Positions 25,679-34,127 are shown, counted from the stretch's first letter. The stretch is DNA of 64,000 nucleotides from Verrucomicrobiota bacterium (GCA_025360015.1 JANYCZ010000022.1:1-64000), one strand, 5' to 3'. Notes: a model not told the origin generated them from the sequence alone. Program-made: numbers and translations.

Positions 25679-26457
25679 GATGGGTCTGCGAGGTGGGATT
25701 GAGAGTCCAGGCGTGCCACGGCTGCATGTAAAGACTCCAGCAGCGGGCCTTTCGCGAGGATGGGGATGACGTCAAAGGGAACGAGTTCGTTATCACAGTC
25801 CATGACGTTGTCCATGTAGGCATCGAACACGACCAGACCATCTGCGAGGCGAAACCATGCCCAGGAGCGGATGAAGTGGAAGCCACGCTGGATGAACCAG
25901 GTGGCCATGGCAGAAGGCGTGGCTGGAGAGCCGTCAAAGACCGGCTGGGAAGTGACGGCCTGAAGCCGGCCGTGACTGTGAACGAAGCCTTTGAGGCGAT
26001 TGAGGACAGGATAGTCGTCCCGATTCAACTCGTGCATCAGGTGAGTGTTGGAGAGCAGCGTGCGCTCAAAATACTCCAAGGGGGTGGCGGGGCGGTCTTC
26101 AAACCAGTAGCGCACGGGCTTGTGCCGTGTGGTGGCGAGCGAGGCGGGAAAGATGCCCCAGCCGGGGCCTTTGGTGATTTTGTAGATGCGGGAGGGGTCC
26201 GAGGCGTGGAGAAACACGTTATGCTCACGTGTGCCGGTGTCGGCAATAGGGGTGGGTACCAATTGAGCCACCCACAAGTATTTTTGGTCCGCCCATCGGA
26301 CGAGGGCCTCTACTTGTCGATGTTGCTCGGAACCCAGCGGATCTTCCGTCCCAGATTCCGCTCGATCATTGACCATACTTCCTCGGCAGACTTGGACTGC
26401 TTCCGTGAGGAGGAGGTCTTCGGGAGGGGGGCTGGCTGCGACGGGGGATTGAGGCAT
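25675..26457 (-). CDS. kinase-fold-like protein of unknown function, coupled to Hsp70
   Basis: A 260-aa protein with no signal peptide. The C-terminal two thirds contain NVFLHASDPSRIYKITK, then VTSQPVFDG, then WFRLADGLVVFDAYMDNVM followed by LVPFDVIPI. Order and spacing resemble the kinase-like fold described in polyvalent proteins of mobile elements (a nucleotide-binding Lys strand, a hinge, and a D..xxN-type segment), but I cannot show activity. I chose ATG 26457; an upstream ATG at 26529 would overlap the divergent trpD gene. Its stop overlaps the Hsp70 start, so the two are a translational unit, with the Ser/Thr kinase behind them. Confidence 0.6.
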   Translation of the reverse strand: MPQSPVAASPPPEDLLLTEAVQVCRGSMVNDRAESGTEDPLGSEQHRQVEALVRWADQKYLWVAQLVPTPIADTGTREHNVFLHASDPSRIYKITKGPGWGIFPASLATTRHKPVRYWFEDRPATPLEYFERTLLSNTHLMHELNRDDYPVLNRLKGFVHSHGRLQAVTSQPVFDGSPATPSAMATWFIQRGFHFIRSWAWFRLADGLVVFDAYMDNVMDCDNELVPFDVIPILAKGPLLESLHAAVARLDSQSHLADPS

Positions 26458-26568
26458 GTCTTCAAAGCTGGATCGCGACTGCTCATGGGCGGAGATTAGG
26501 CTAAATCGTTGCAGATCGCAATCACTCAAGTGTTTGCCAAAAAGCGGGGCCTCGGCCAGACTTCGCGC

Positions 26569-27606
26569 ATGGAACCCCTCACCGCCTCACTCAAAACTGG
26601 AACGCACCTCGACGACGCGCAGATCGCGGAGGCGGCTGCGCAGTTGGTGGATGCTGCGGTCACGGCGGCGGCGAAGGCGAATTTTTTGCGGGAGCTGGCC
26701 AGAAAGGGCGAGACGCCGGCGGAGATCGCGATGTTTGTGAAGGAGTTTTTGAAGCTGGCGGTCGATCCGGGGATTGACCGGGCGAAGCTGCCGGGGCCAA
26801 TGCTGGATGTGGTGGGCACGGGTGGGGATCAGTTGCATCTGTTCAATGTATCGAGCACGGCGATGTTCATTCTGGCGGCCGCTGGTGTGTGCGTGACGAA
26901 GCATGGCAACCGAGGCATCACCTCGAAAGCGGGAGGGGCGGATGTGCTGGAGGCGCTGGGTATCAAGATTGATCTGCCGAAGGAAAGAGTCGTGGCGGGA
27001 CTGGAGAGCACCGGGCTGGGGTTCTTTTTTGCGCCGCTGTATCATCCGACGTTCAAGGCGGTGGCGGAGGCGCGCAAGCTGCTGGCGGCGGAAGGGCAGC
27101 GTTCGATTTTCAATGTGCTCGGGCCGCTGCTGAATCCGGGGCGGCCGGACTACCAGCTGATCGGCGTGTTTGATCCGAAGCTGACGCGGCCGTTTGGCGA
27201 GATTTTGGTGCAGCTGGGCCGCAAAGGCGCGTGGGTGGTGCATGGGACGGCGGCGGACGGGCAGGGGATGGATGAACTCTCGACGCTCGGTGTAAATGAG
27301 GTGTGCCAGCTGGTGGACGGGAAGCTCAGCGAGACCCGGATCGACCCCCAAGAGCTGGGATATGCCAAGGCCGCGCTCGAGGACCTAGTGGGTGGGGATG
27401 CGACGGAGAACGCGCTCATTCTCGAAGGGGTGCTGGCAGGAACGATCAAAGGTGCCAAACGTGACATCGCGGTGCTGAATGCGGCGGCGGGTTTCGTGAT
27501 TACCGGCAAAGCAGGGGATCTGACGGCAGGCCGCGAGCTGGCTGAGGAGCTGCTGGAACGCGGGGCGGCGCATGCGAAGCTGCGGGCGATGCAGGATTTG
27601 ATCTAG
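26569..27606 (+). CDS. trpD: anthranilate phosphoribosyltransferase TrpD
   Basis: A cytosolic enzyme of 345 aa that transfers phosphoribosyl from PRPP to anthranilate in tryptophan synthesis. The PRPP-binding GTGGD is at residues 83-87, and the KHGNR motif and the segment SIFNVLGPLLNPGRPDYQLIG are typical. The usual KSGSADVLE loop reads KAGGADVLE, a small deviation at the second Gly/Ser. ATG 26569 gives the family length (about 340 aa); an upstream start at 26509 would overlap the divergent gene. No other trp gene is in the window. Confidence 0.9.
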   Translation: MEPLTASLKTGTHLDDAQIAEAAAQLVDAAVTAAAKANFLRELARKGETPAEIAMFVKEFLKLAVDPGIDRAKLPGPMLDVVGTGGDQLHLFNVSSTAMFILAAAGVCVTKHGNRGITSKAGGADVLEALGIKIDLPKERVVAGLESTGLGFFFAPLYHPTFKAVAEARKLLAAEGQRSIFNVLGPLLNPGRPDYQLIGVFDPKLTRPFGEILVQLGRKGAWVVHGTAADGQGMDELSTLGVNEVCQLVDGKLSETRIDPQELGYAKAALEDLVGGDATENALILEGVLAGTIKGAKRDIAVLNAAAGFVITGKAGDLTAGRELAEELLERGAAHAKLRAMQDLI

Positions 27607-27674
27607 GGTCATTTTCTCGCACGACAGAAGGATGGAAGATGTTAAGGTGTCCTGAATATCTGTTTCTCTCGCTT

Positions 27675-28565
27675 ATGCCTCACCCCAGCGAAGTGCTCCA
27701 ATACGCCCAGAAGGTGCCCTCCAGCATGTGGGCCACCATCGGGATTGTCGGGTTCATCGCGTTCACGGCGGGGCTGGCGTTTTCCAAAGGAGTGGTGAAG
27801 CAGCTGGTGGGGGTGGCCTCGCTGGCGGTGTCGGTGTGGGCGGCGTGGTATGTGTTCATGCACCGCGTGCAGATCTTTGGTGCCACGGGCATGACGATGA
27901 CGACGAACCGGCTCATGATTTTGTCCGGTGCGGCCGGACTGCTGATGTACTTTCTGTGCAAGGTGGGGACGTATTTTCTGGCCGCCTTTGGCCTGCTGCG
28001 GCTGCTGGGCAGCCTTACCGGCTGGAAGGGGCTGATCGTCAGCATCATTCCCTCCGGCGGGCTGCTGTGGCTGGGCAGCATGGTGCTGCGCGTGGTGGGC
28101 AGCCTGTACGGCATGGAGAACGCTGCGGAGATCGTCAAAAAAGGCGGTGAAATTCAGAGCCAGGGCAAGTCGATTTTTTACAGCCTCAGCCAGCGCATCG
28201 ACAACAGCTTCATCGGTGGTCTGGCCAAGAAGATGGACCCCTACGACATCAAGCCCACGGCGAATCTGGCGCGTCTCATGATTCTGTGGCCGGAGGGCGC
28301 CATGTGGCAGCGGCTGGCCGCGCAAAGCCCGGCAACGGCCAACGCGCTGAACCATCCGCTCATCGTCCAGCTTGGCTACGATCCGGATGTGCGGAAGGCC
28401 ATTGAGAACAAGGACTTTGCCGGGCTGATGCAGATGCGGAAGATTGAGAAAGTCGCCAACCATCCCGATCTGCAGCCCATTCTCAGCAGCATGGCGCTGG
28501 AGCAGGCGATGGACTCCGTGGTGTATCATCAGCCGCCGCCGCCGCAGCCGGTGAGGATGTATTGA
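27675..28565 (+). CDS. integral membrane protein of unknown function
   Basis: A 296-aa protein whose N-terminal half carries four or five hydrophobic segments (about 18-35, 40-58, 72-100 and 108-130), the last followed by a soluble C-terminal half with helical, charged sequence and a Pro-rich end (PPPPPQPVRMY). I do not recognise the family. A start at 27639 is possible, but ATG 27675 gives a more normal N-terminus. It sits between trpD and an exported FGE-fold protein on the same strand. Confidence 0.7.
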   Translation: MPHPSEVLQYAQKVPSSMWATIGIVGFIAFTAGLAFSKGVVKQLVGVASLAVSVWAAWYVFMHRVQIFGATGMTMTTNRLMILSGAAGLLMYFLCKVGTYFLAAFGLLRLLGSLTGWKGLIVSIIPSGGLLWLGSMVLRVVGSLYGMENAAEIVKKGGEIQSQGKSIFYSLSQRIDNSFIGGLAKKMDPYDIKPTANLARLMILWPEGAMWQRLAAQSPATANALNHPLIVQLGYDPDVRKAIENKDFAGLMQMRKIEKVANHPDLQPILSSMALEQAMDSVVYHQPPPPQPVRMY

Positions 28566-28584
28566 AAGAACGAGATTAATCCAA

Positions 28585-29901
28585 ATGCATCAAAAGCTTC
28601 TCATGAGAAAATCTGCAGCCATTTTTATCGCCATAGCTGCGAGTGTATTTGCGAATCATTCGTATGCGCAAATGGCAGCCATTCCAGAAGTGGGCGAGCT
28701 GCAGTCAAAATATGAGGAAAAAGTGAGACTGGATGTTCTGCGCCCGCATGAACTAGTTGTGGCAGACCTGAATGCAAAGTTTGCCACCGCACTGGAACGT
28801 GCGCAGGAGTCTGCGCAAAAAGCAGGAAATCTGGAGGATGCTTTTGCCATCAAGACGGAAAAAGAGACTGTTTTGTCGGGCAAATACATGCCGCCGCAGG
28901 ACGATGCGAAGACTCCCGCCAGCCTTAAAACCATGCGTTCCACTTACCGTGCGGCCTTGGCAAGGCTGGAGCTGGACCGTGATAAAAAGCTCCGCCCTCT
29001 GAAGGATGCGTATGCCAGGTCGCTTGAAGCTTTGATGCTGACAATGACGAAAGGCGGCAGGCTGGAGGAGGCGATGGCTTTGAAAAAAATGCGCGAAGAT
29101 TTGCTCGCAAACACAGATGCCAAAGGGGGGGTGTCGCGAAGCGGGCCAGTTGCGACAACTGATCCGAGTGGTAAATCCTTCACCAACAGCCTTGGGATGA
29201 AATTTGTTCCCGTCAAAGGTACCGGTGTTCTTTTCTGCATCCACGAAACAAGGCGGCAAGACTATGCAGCCTACGTCGCAGAAAATCCCGGCACGGACGG
29301 TTCCTGGAAAAATCAAACGAGGGAGGGCATTCCAGTGAGTGACCAGAATGACCACCCCGTTGTGAGTGTGAATTTGGAAGACGCAAAAAAATTCTGTTCA
29401 TGGCTCAGCAAAAAAGAAGGCAAGCGGTATCGCTTACCAACTGACCGAGAATGGAGTGTGGCTGTTGGCATTGGCGGTGAGGAAAAAACAACGTCATCCA
29501 CCACACCTGAGATGCTGAACCAGCGAGTCCAAGATATTTTCCCCTGGGGTGGCGATTTTCCACCACAGACCAAAGACATGGCTGGCAACTATGCTGACAG
29601 TTCAACGCATGAAAAGATGCCCAAACGCCCCGGCATTGAAACTTATACAGATGGCTTTGCGACGACAGCTCCCGTAATGAGCTTCAAGTCAAACAAAATG
29701 GGGCTTTATGATATGGGCGGCAATGCCTGGGAACTGGTGAGTGACTGGTTTAGCACAGACAAACTCGAGACCGTGATGAGAGGGGGATGCTGGCACGATC
29801 ATGAGCGCCTCTTTTTTCTTTCATCCTGTCGTGTACACCATCCAGCAGAGAGCCGGCATAATGACGGCGGCTTTCGCTGTGTTGTCGAATCCGACCCCTG
29901 A
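28585..29901 (+). CDS. exported SUMF1/FGE-fold protein with N-terminal helical module
   Basis: A 438-aa protein with a signal peptide (about residues 1-28), a helical region (about 30-185) and a C-terminal formylglycine-generating-enzyme fold (about 198-435). The fold is shown by NSLGMKFVPVKG, HPVVSVNLEDAKKFCSWLS, KRYRLPTDREWSVA, GLYDMGGNAWELVSDW, VMRGGCW and GGFRCV. The cysteine pair of true sulfatase-activating FGE (C-x4-C before the final arginine-rich stretch) is not seen, so it is probably a binding or structural variant. The helical region resembles a module in the kinase at 20560. The gene looks less GC-rich than its neighbours. A second start is ATG 28603. Confidence 0.85.
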   Translation: MHQKLLMRKSAAIFIAIAASVFANHSYAQMAAIPEVGELQSKYEEKVRLDVLRPHELVVADLNAKFATALERAQESAQKAGNLEDAFAIKTEKETVLSGKYMPPQDDAKTPASLKTMRSTYRAALARLELDRDKKLRPLKDAYARSLEALMLTMTKGGRLEEAMALKKMREDLLANTDAKGGVSRSGPVATTDPSGKSFTNSLGMKFVPVKGTGVLFCIHETRRQDYAAYVAENPGTDGSWKNQTREGIPVSDQNDHPVVSVNLEDAKKFCSWLSKKEGKRYRLPTDREWSVAVGIGGEEKTTSSTTPEMLNQRVQDIFPWGGDFPPQTKDMAGNYADSSTHEKMPKRPGIETYTDGFATTAPVMSFKSNKMGLYDMGGNAWELVSDWFSTDKLETVMRGGCWHDHERLFFLSSCRVHHPAESRHNDGGFRCVVESDP

Positions 29902-29989
29902 CAAGATGGATGGCATAGCTGGCAGTGCGAACATCAGCTTCGCCCTTGCATCCTCTTGGAATTTCGGCTTTGGCTTGTGCCATTCTGCC

Positions 29990-31453
29990 ATGCCCAAATA
30001 CATCCTCACCATCGGCCTTGAAGTTCACGCGCAGCTCACGACGCGCAGCAAGATGTTTTGCGCGTGCCCGGTGGAGTATGGGGCGGAGCCGAACACGCAT
30101 ACCTGCCCGACCTGTCTGGGCCTGCCGGGGGCGCTGCCGGTGCTGAATGCGGCGGCGATCGAGAAGACGATCCTGACTGGCCTGATGCTGGGCTGCGAGA
30201 CGCCGCCGGTGGTGAACTGGGACCGCAAAAACTATTTCTACCCGGACATGCCGAAGAACTACCAGATCACCCAGATGCCGTTCCCGCTCTGCCTGGGTGG
30301 TGGCGTGCCGCTGTATGATTATGCGTATCCCAAGGACGCGCAGAAGAGCATCGCGAATCCGGGCAAGGTGGTGAAGCTCACGCGCATCCACTTGGAAGAG
30401 GATGTGGGCAAGTCCACGCATTACGACAAGTTCAGCACGCTGGACTTCAACCGCGCGGGGACGCCGCTGATGGAAATCGTCAGCGAGCCGGACATCGACA
30501 GCGCGGAGGAGGCTTTTGCTTATCTCACCAGCCTGCGACAGATTTTGATCTATGGCGGTGTGAGCGATGCGGACATGGAGAAGGGCAACCTGCGTTGTGA
30601 TGTGAACATTTCCCTGCGGCCGGAGGGGCAGAAGGAACTGGGCACCAAGATCGAGTTGAAGAACATCAACTCGATGTCAGCCATCCGGCGTGCGATCAAG
30701 TTTGAGACCGAGCGTCAGGCTGACTGCCTGGATCGCGGGGAGAAACTGGTGCAAAGCACGCTGCGCTGGGACGATGACCGTGGCGAAACGACGCTCATGC
30801 GGTCCAAGGAAGATGCGCATGATTACCGCTACTTTCCCGATCCCGATCTGCTGCCGGTGCGCACGGCGGATCTCGTGGCGAAGATGAGGCCGCAGGTGCC
30901 GGAGCTGCCGCATGAAAAGCGTGCGCGGTTTGAGAAGGATTATGGCTGCAGCCCCTATGATGCCAGCGTGCTCGCCAGTGAGAAGGAACTGGCTGCCTGG
31001 TATGAAACTGCCGTGGCTGCGGACACCCAGGTGCCGGCCAAGAAAATCGCCAACTGGGTCATCAACGACCTGCTGGGTGCGCTCAATGATCGCTCGCTCA
31101 CTCTTGGCGAGTGCCCGGTGAAGCCGGAGGCGCTGAGTGGGCTGGTCGCGACCATCGAAGGCGGAAAAATCTCCAACAACCAGGGCAAGGAAGTGTTTGT
31201 TGAGATGTTCGAGTCCGGAAAACCCGCCGCCGAAATCATCAAGGCCAAGGGTTTCGAACAGGTCAGCGACACAGGGGCGTTGGAGGCCATCGTGGAGCAG
31301 ATCCTGGCTGCCAATCCCGACAAAGTGGCCGAAGTGCAGGCTGGCAATGAGAAGGCCATGAACTGGTTTACGGGGCAGGCGATGAAGGCCAGCCAGGGGA
31401 AGGCGAATCCGAAGATGGTGACGGAGATTGTGCGGAAGAAGGTGCTGGGGTAG
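29990..31453 (+). CDS. gatB: Asp-tRNA(Asn)/Glu-tRNA(Gln) amidotransferase subunit B
   Basis: A 487-aa GatB, the kinase/tRNA-binding subunit of the GatCAB complex that amidates mischarged Glu-tRNA(Gln) or Asp-tRNA(Asn). Family signatures are IGLEVHAQLTTRSKMFC, the Cys pairs in CACPVEYGAEPNTHTCPTC, the LEEDVGKSTH segment and DFNRAGTPLMEIVSEPD. The C-terminal tail domain (GatB/Yqey, from about residue 330) is present. ATG 29990 gives the standard N-terminus; upstream the frame overlaps the FGE-fold gene. gatA and gatC are not here, so the genes are dispersed. Confidence 0.95.
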   Translation: MPKYILTIGLEVHAQLTTRSKMFCACPVEYGAEPNTHTCPTCLGLPGALPVLNAAAIEKTILTGLMLGCETPPVVNWDRKNYFYPDMPKNYQITQMPFPLCLGGGVPLYDYAYPKDAQKSIANPGKVVKLTRIHLEEDVGKSTHYDKFSTLDFNRAGTPLMEIVSEPDIDSAEEAFAYLTSLRQILIYGGVSDADMEKGNLRCDVNISLRPEGQKELGTKIELKNINSMSAIRRAIKFETERQADCLDRGEKLVQSTLRWDDDRGETTLMRSKEDAHDYRYFPDPDLLPVRTADLVAKMRPQVPELPHEKRARFEKDYGCSPYDASVLASEKELAAWYETAVAADTQVPAKKIANWVINDLLGALNDRSLTLGECPVKPEALSGLVATIEGGKISNNQGKEVFVEMFESGKPAAEIIKAKGFEQVSDTGALEAIVEQILAANPDKVAEVQAGNEKAMNWFTGQAMKASQGKANPKMVTEIVRKKVLG

Positions 31454-31495
31454 ATCGAACTCATACATCATGCCTACCGTTGCCATGCTGCCGAG

Positions 31496-31810
31496 ATGTG
31501 GCATTTTGCGGCTGTGAGCGTTTCCAAACACCAGCGCTGGCCGCTGCTCCTGCATGATCAGGCGCGGCTGGAGTATGGGCGTTTGCTTTGGGGGCGCCCG
31601 TCCGCCAAAGCTCGGCTGCTGAGACATTGGGCAGACGAGAGGCATCCTTATGCCCAGCGTTTTGCTGAAACGTACCGTCCTTGGGTCGAAAAAGTGCTTG
31701 AGGCGAAAGAACAGGCCGATGATGCGTTGGATGAGGAATTGAGCCGCCATGGCCTGAGCCTGCGCGTGGTCGTGCGCGAGATCCCGCCAGTGTTTGGCAG
31801 CTTCTATTGA
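31496..31810 (+). CDS. hypothetical protein
   Basis: A 104-aa soluble protein, rich in Arg, His, Trp and Leu and largely helical in character. No family is recognised and no signal peptide or membrane segment is seen. It starts at ATG 31496, 42 bases after gatB on the same strand, and may be in the same transcript; a GTG start at 31514 is also possible. Coding status rests on the continuous frame between two genes and on a protein-like composition. Confidence 0.5.
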   Translation: MWHFAAVSVSKHQRWPLLLHDQARLEYGRLLWGRPSAKARLLRHWADERHPYAQRFAETYRPWVEKVLEAKEQADDALDEELSRHGLSLRVVVREIPPVFGSFY

Positions 31811-31866
31811 GATGCATTTAGGGCATTCGTCATTCTTCCACCGTTCGCTACCGCTGTACAAACCCC

Positions 31867-31894
31867 TTGCGCCCCGGGTTTGGGCTGCTATCCT
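31867..31894 (+). promoter_or_regulatory. candidate promoter for the small basic protein
   Basis: TTGCGC at 31867-31872 and TATCCT at 31889-31894 are 16 bases apart, about 35 bases before the start of the small basic protein gene. The -35 box again begins TTGCG, as before the genes at 19558 and 61243. Confidence 0.35.
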
Positions 31895-31929
31895 TCGCGC
31901 CCTTTTTCACCCCCAGACCCTTTAGAATC

Positions 31930-32082
31930 ATGTCCCAGCATAGCAGCCTCAAGACTTCCGGCTCCGTCGGCACCAAGCGCAGCGTTTTGAAGCGTGGAGA
32001 GCGCGTCAAGCTTCTCAGAACCCGTGGTCTGTGGAAAGAAGGCCGTCTCCCGACGAACCTGCCCAAGACCAAGCCGGAGTAA
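31930..32082 (+). CDS. small basic protein of Verrucomicrobia/Chlamydiae
   Basis: A 50-aa, strongly basic protein (MSQHSSLKTSGSVGTKRSVL at the start, then repeated Lys/Arg and a WKEGRLPTNLPKTKP end). It matches my recollection of a small basic protein family found in Verrucomicrobia and Chlamydiae that is thought to be ribosome- or rRNA-associated; I cannot confirm it here. It starts at ATG 31930, after a plausible promoter, and is followed after 12 bases by the pseudouridine synthase gene, a link to RNA biology. Confidence 0.8.
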   Translation: MSQHSSLKTSGSVGTKRSVLKRGERVKLLRTRGLWKEGRLPTNLPKTKPE

Positions 32083-32094
32083 GGCTTCCCCACT

Positions 32095-33216
32095 GTGCGC
32101 CTAAATCGATATTTGAGCCAGTGCGGCGTGGCTTCACGGCGCGGCGCGGAGGAAATCATCCTCGGCGGACGTGTGTCGATCAACGGACACCTCATCACGG
32201 AGCTCGCCACGAAGGTGCTGCCCGAGGACAAGGTGGTCGTCGATGGATCACCGGTGCGCGCTGAGGCACCTGTTGTTCTCGTTTTGAACAAGCCGAAAGG
32301 CTACCTGTGCTCCCGTGGGGACAAGCAGGACCGCATGACGATTTACGATCTGCTGCCGCTGAAGTATCAGAATCTGCACCACGTCGGCCGCCTCGACAAA
32401 GAGAGCGAAGGCCTCATTCTCCTGACCAATCGCGGAGATCTTTCCCATCGGATCATTCACCCGAGCCAAGGTGCTGAAAAAGAATACGAAGTGGTCGTCG
32501 ATCAGGCGCTGAATCCTGATGTGATGGCGAAACTCGTCAAAGGCATGATGACCGAGGAAGGTTTTGCCCGGGCAGAACGCACCTGGATGGACGGCGACTA
32601 CCGGGCGCACATCGTTCTCAAGATGGGGCTCAAGCGTCAGATCCGCATGATGCTGTACTATCTCGGCTACGAGGTCACACGTCTGACTCGCATCCGCATC
32701 GGCTGGCTGAAACTGCACGGCCTGTCTAAAGGTGCCTACAAAGAACTCACGCCCACGGAAGCCGAACGCTTCTTCAAGGAAGAGCCGGCCAAGCCCAAGC
32801 TGGAGCGCAAGCCTGCTGACGAAGAGGGTGGAGTCGAAGACCACCGCCCGGCGCGCAAGCGTGCTGGCCCTCGTGTGCATGAAGCTGAGGCCCGCGAACC
32901 GCGTGGGTTTAAGCCCACCCGTGGCAAAAAGAGCGGCCCGCCGACTCGTTTTTCCGAAGACAAGCCCACTCGGGGCAAGAAGAGCGGCCCTTCGGCCCGT
33001 TTTTCCGAAGACAAGCCTACTCGTGGCAAAAAGAGCGGTCCTTCAAGCCGTTCTTCCGAAGACAAGCCTTCCCGTTTCAAGCCCAAGTCCAGAACCTTCA
33101 GCCCGCGCTCACGCTCAAGCGAAACGGGGCGGGACGAAAAACCACGGGGGCGCTCAGGTCCGCCAGCTCGCCGTCCAGCTCCACGGGGGCCTCGCCAAGG
33201 TCCGTCGTCACGGTGA
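32095..33216 (+). CDS. RluB/RsuA-type pseudouridine synthase with basic repeat tail
   Basis: A 373-aa protein. Residues 1-48 form an S4 RNA-binding domain (LNRYLSQCGVASRRGAEE), and the catalytic domain holds GRLDKESEGL with the nucleophile Asp101, the pattern of the RsuA/RluB/E/F group that modifies rRNA. Which uridine it modifies cannot be told. Start is GTG 32095. After about residue 235 comes a Lys/Arg/Ser/Pro-rich tail with three 17-residue tandem repeats. The last 119 bases overlap, in the opposite direction, the end of the lipid-kinase gene. The tail probably increases RNA affinity (inference). Confidence 0.88.
   Translation: MRLNRYLSQCGVASRRGAEEIILGGRVSINGHLITELATKVLPEDKVVVDGSPVRAEAPVVLVLNKPKGYLCSRGDKQDRMTIYDLLPLKYQNLHHVGRLDKESEGLILLTNRGDLSHRIIHPSQGAEKEYEVVVDQALNPDVMAKLVKGMMTEEGFARAERTWMDGDYRAHIVLKMGLKRQIRMMLYYLGYEVTRLTRIRIGWLKLHGLSKGAYKELTPTEAERFFKEEPAKPKLERKPADEEGGVEDHRPARKRAGPRVHEAEAREPRGFKPTRGKKSGPPTRFSEDKPTRGKKSGPSARFSEDKPTRGKKSGPSSRSSEDKPSRFKPKSRTFSPRSRSSETGRDEKPRGRSGPPARRPAPRGPRQGPSSR
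32911..33075 (+). repeat. 51-bp tandem repeat in the pseudouridine synthase tail
   Basis: Three copies at 32911-32961, 32962-33012 and 33013-33063, followed by a partial fourth copy. Each encodes KPTRGKKSGPxxRxSED. Copies differ mostly at third codon positions (for example CGT/CGG and AAA/AAG), which suggests that they are kept at the protein level. Confidence 0.9.
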
Positions 33217-34003
33217 ATTCGCTGGTTTGGAGGTAGTCGAGGTACTCACATTCGTGGTAGCCGTCCAGCAGCATGCCACGCAGAAGTTGGATGAATTCCA
33301 TCCCGCCCAGGCCGCGAAAGATGAGGAGATCGAGTTTGCCGTCGGTGTTGGAAGCATTGCGAAACAGCGGGAACGGGCCGCCGTAGTGCCTGCCATTGCC
33401 CACGAGCACCACGGTGCCGAGCATGGGTGATCTGCCGTCGATTTGTACACTGAGAGTCGGCGGGGTGCGCATCAGGACATTCACCGCGCTCATGACGTAG
33501 CTCAGCGGGCCGTACTTTTTCTTCGCCTCCCAGGAGGTTTCCTGCACGATCTGGGCGTCGAGGCCCACCCCGGCGAGCTGGGCAAAGTACATCTCGTTGG
33601 CCATCCACAGATCCACATCGCGGCGCTGGCCGCTGGTGATTTCCCGCCAGCAGGCTTCGATGTCGCGGCCGGGAAGTTTCAGTTCCACGGAAAAAACATT
33701 CATCGTGCCCAGCGGCAAAACGCCGAGTGAGGTGTGCTTTTCGCCGGGTTTGCGGCGGGCATTGGCCCGGCAGATGCCCTGCAGCACCTCGTTCATGGTG
33801 CCATCGCCACCGGCGGACACGACGAGTTCGTGACCTTCCGAGGCCAGGCGTTCGGCGATCAGTGTCGCGTCATTGGGGCCCGTGGTCAGGTGCAGCTCGG
33901 GCTCAGGTGACAGCCTGCGCAGTGTGGCTTCGAGGGAGGCAGCCTTCGTGCTGCGGGCGGCGGGGTTCAGGATGACCGGGATGGGCATGAGGGCGGCATT
34001 CAT
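33098..34003 (-). CDS. diacylglycerol kinase family lipid kinase
   Basis: A 301-aa protein of the DAGK/sphingosine-kinase-like superfamily (YegS/DgkB type), cytosolic or membrane-associated. The N-terminal PVILNPAARS strand and the VVSAGGDGTMNEVLQG catalytic/ATP motif are clear, followed by GVLPLGTMNVFS and, late, NASNTDGKLDLLIFR. It should phosphorylate a lipid such as diacylglycerol, but the substrate is unknown. I chose ATG 34003; ATG 33988 (MPIPVILNP) is also good, and the frame upstream to 34078 has no family match. Its 3' end overlaps the pseudouridine synthase gene by 119 bases. Confidence 0.87.
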   Translation of the reverse strand: MNAALMPIPVILNPAARSTKAASLEATLRRLSPEPELHLTTGPNDATLIAERLASEGHELVVSAGGDGTMNEVLQGICRANARRKPGEKHTSLGVLPLGTMNVFSVELKLPGRDIEACWREITSGQRRDVDLWMANEMYFAQLAGVGLDAQIVQETSWEAKKKYGPLSYVMSAVNVLMRTPPTLSVQIDGRSPMLGTVVLVGNGRHYGGPFPLFRNASNTDGKLDLLIFRGLGGMEFIQLLRGMLLDGYHECEYLDYLQTSEFTVTTDLGEAPVELDGELADLSAPVVFRPAPFRLSVSAG

Positions 34004-34075
34004 GGCGTGCCAACCTCGTGTTTGCCAGCCCCAAATTCTTTGCAAGGCACAGATTGAGCAGCCGTTTTTAGGTCG

Positions 34076-34114
34076 CAAAGTAAACTAAGTGGACTAATCT
34101 AGGCTCACAAAGTA
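34076..34114 (+). promoter_or_regulatory. short direct repeats before the first toxin-antitoxin module
   Basis: CAAAGTA occurs at 34076-34082 and again at 34108-34114, with two ACTAA units between them, immediately upstream of the antitoxin gene. Such repeats are compatible with an antitoxin operator but no clear inverted repeat is seen. Confidence 0.2.
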
Positions 34115-34127
34115 CCTCGTTGCAGTC

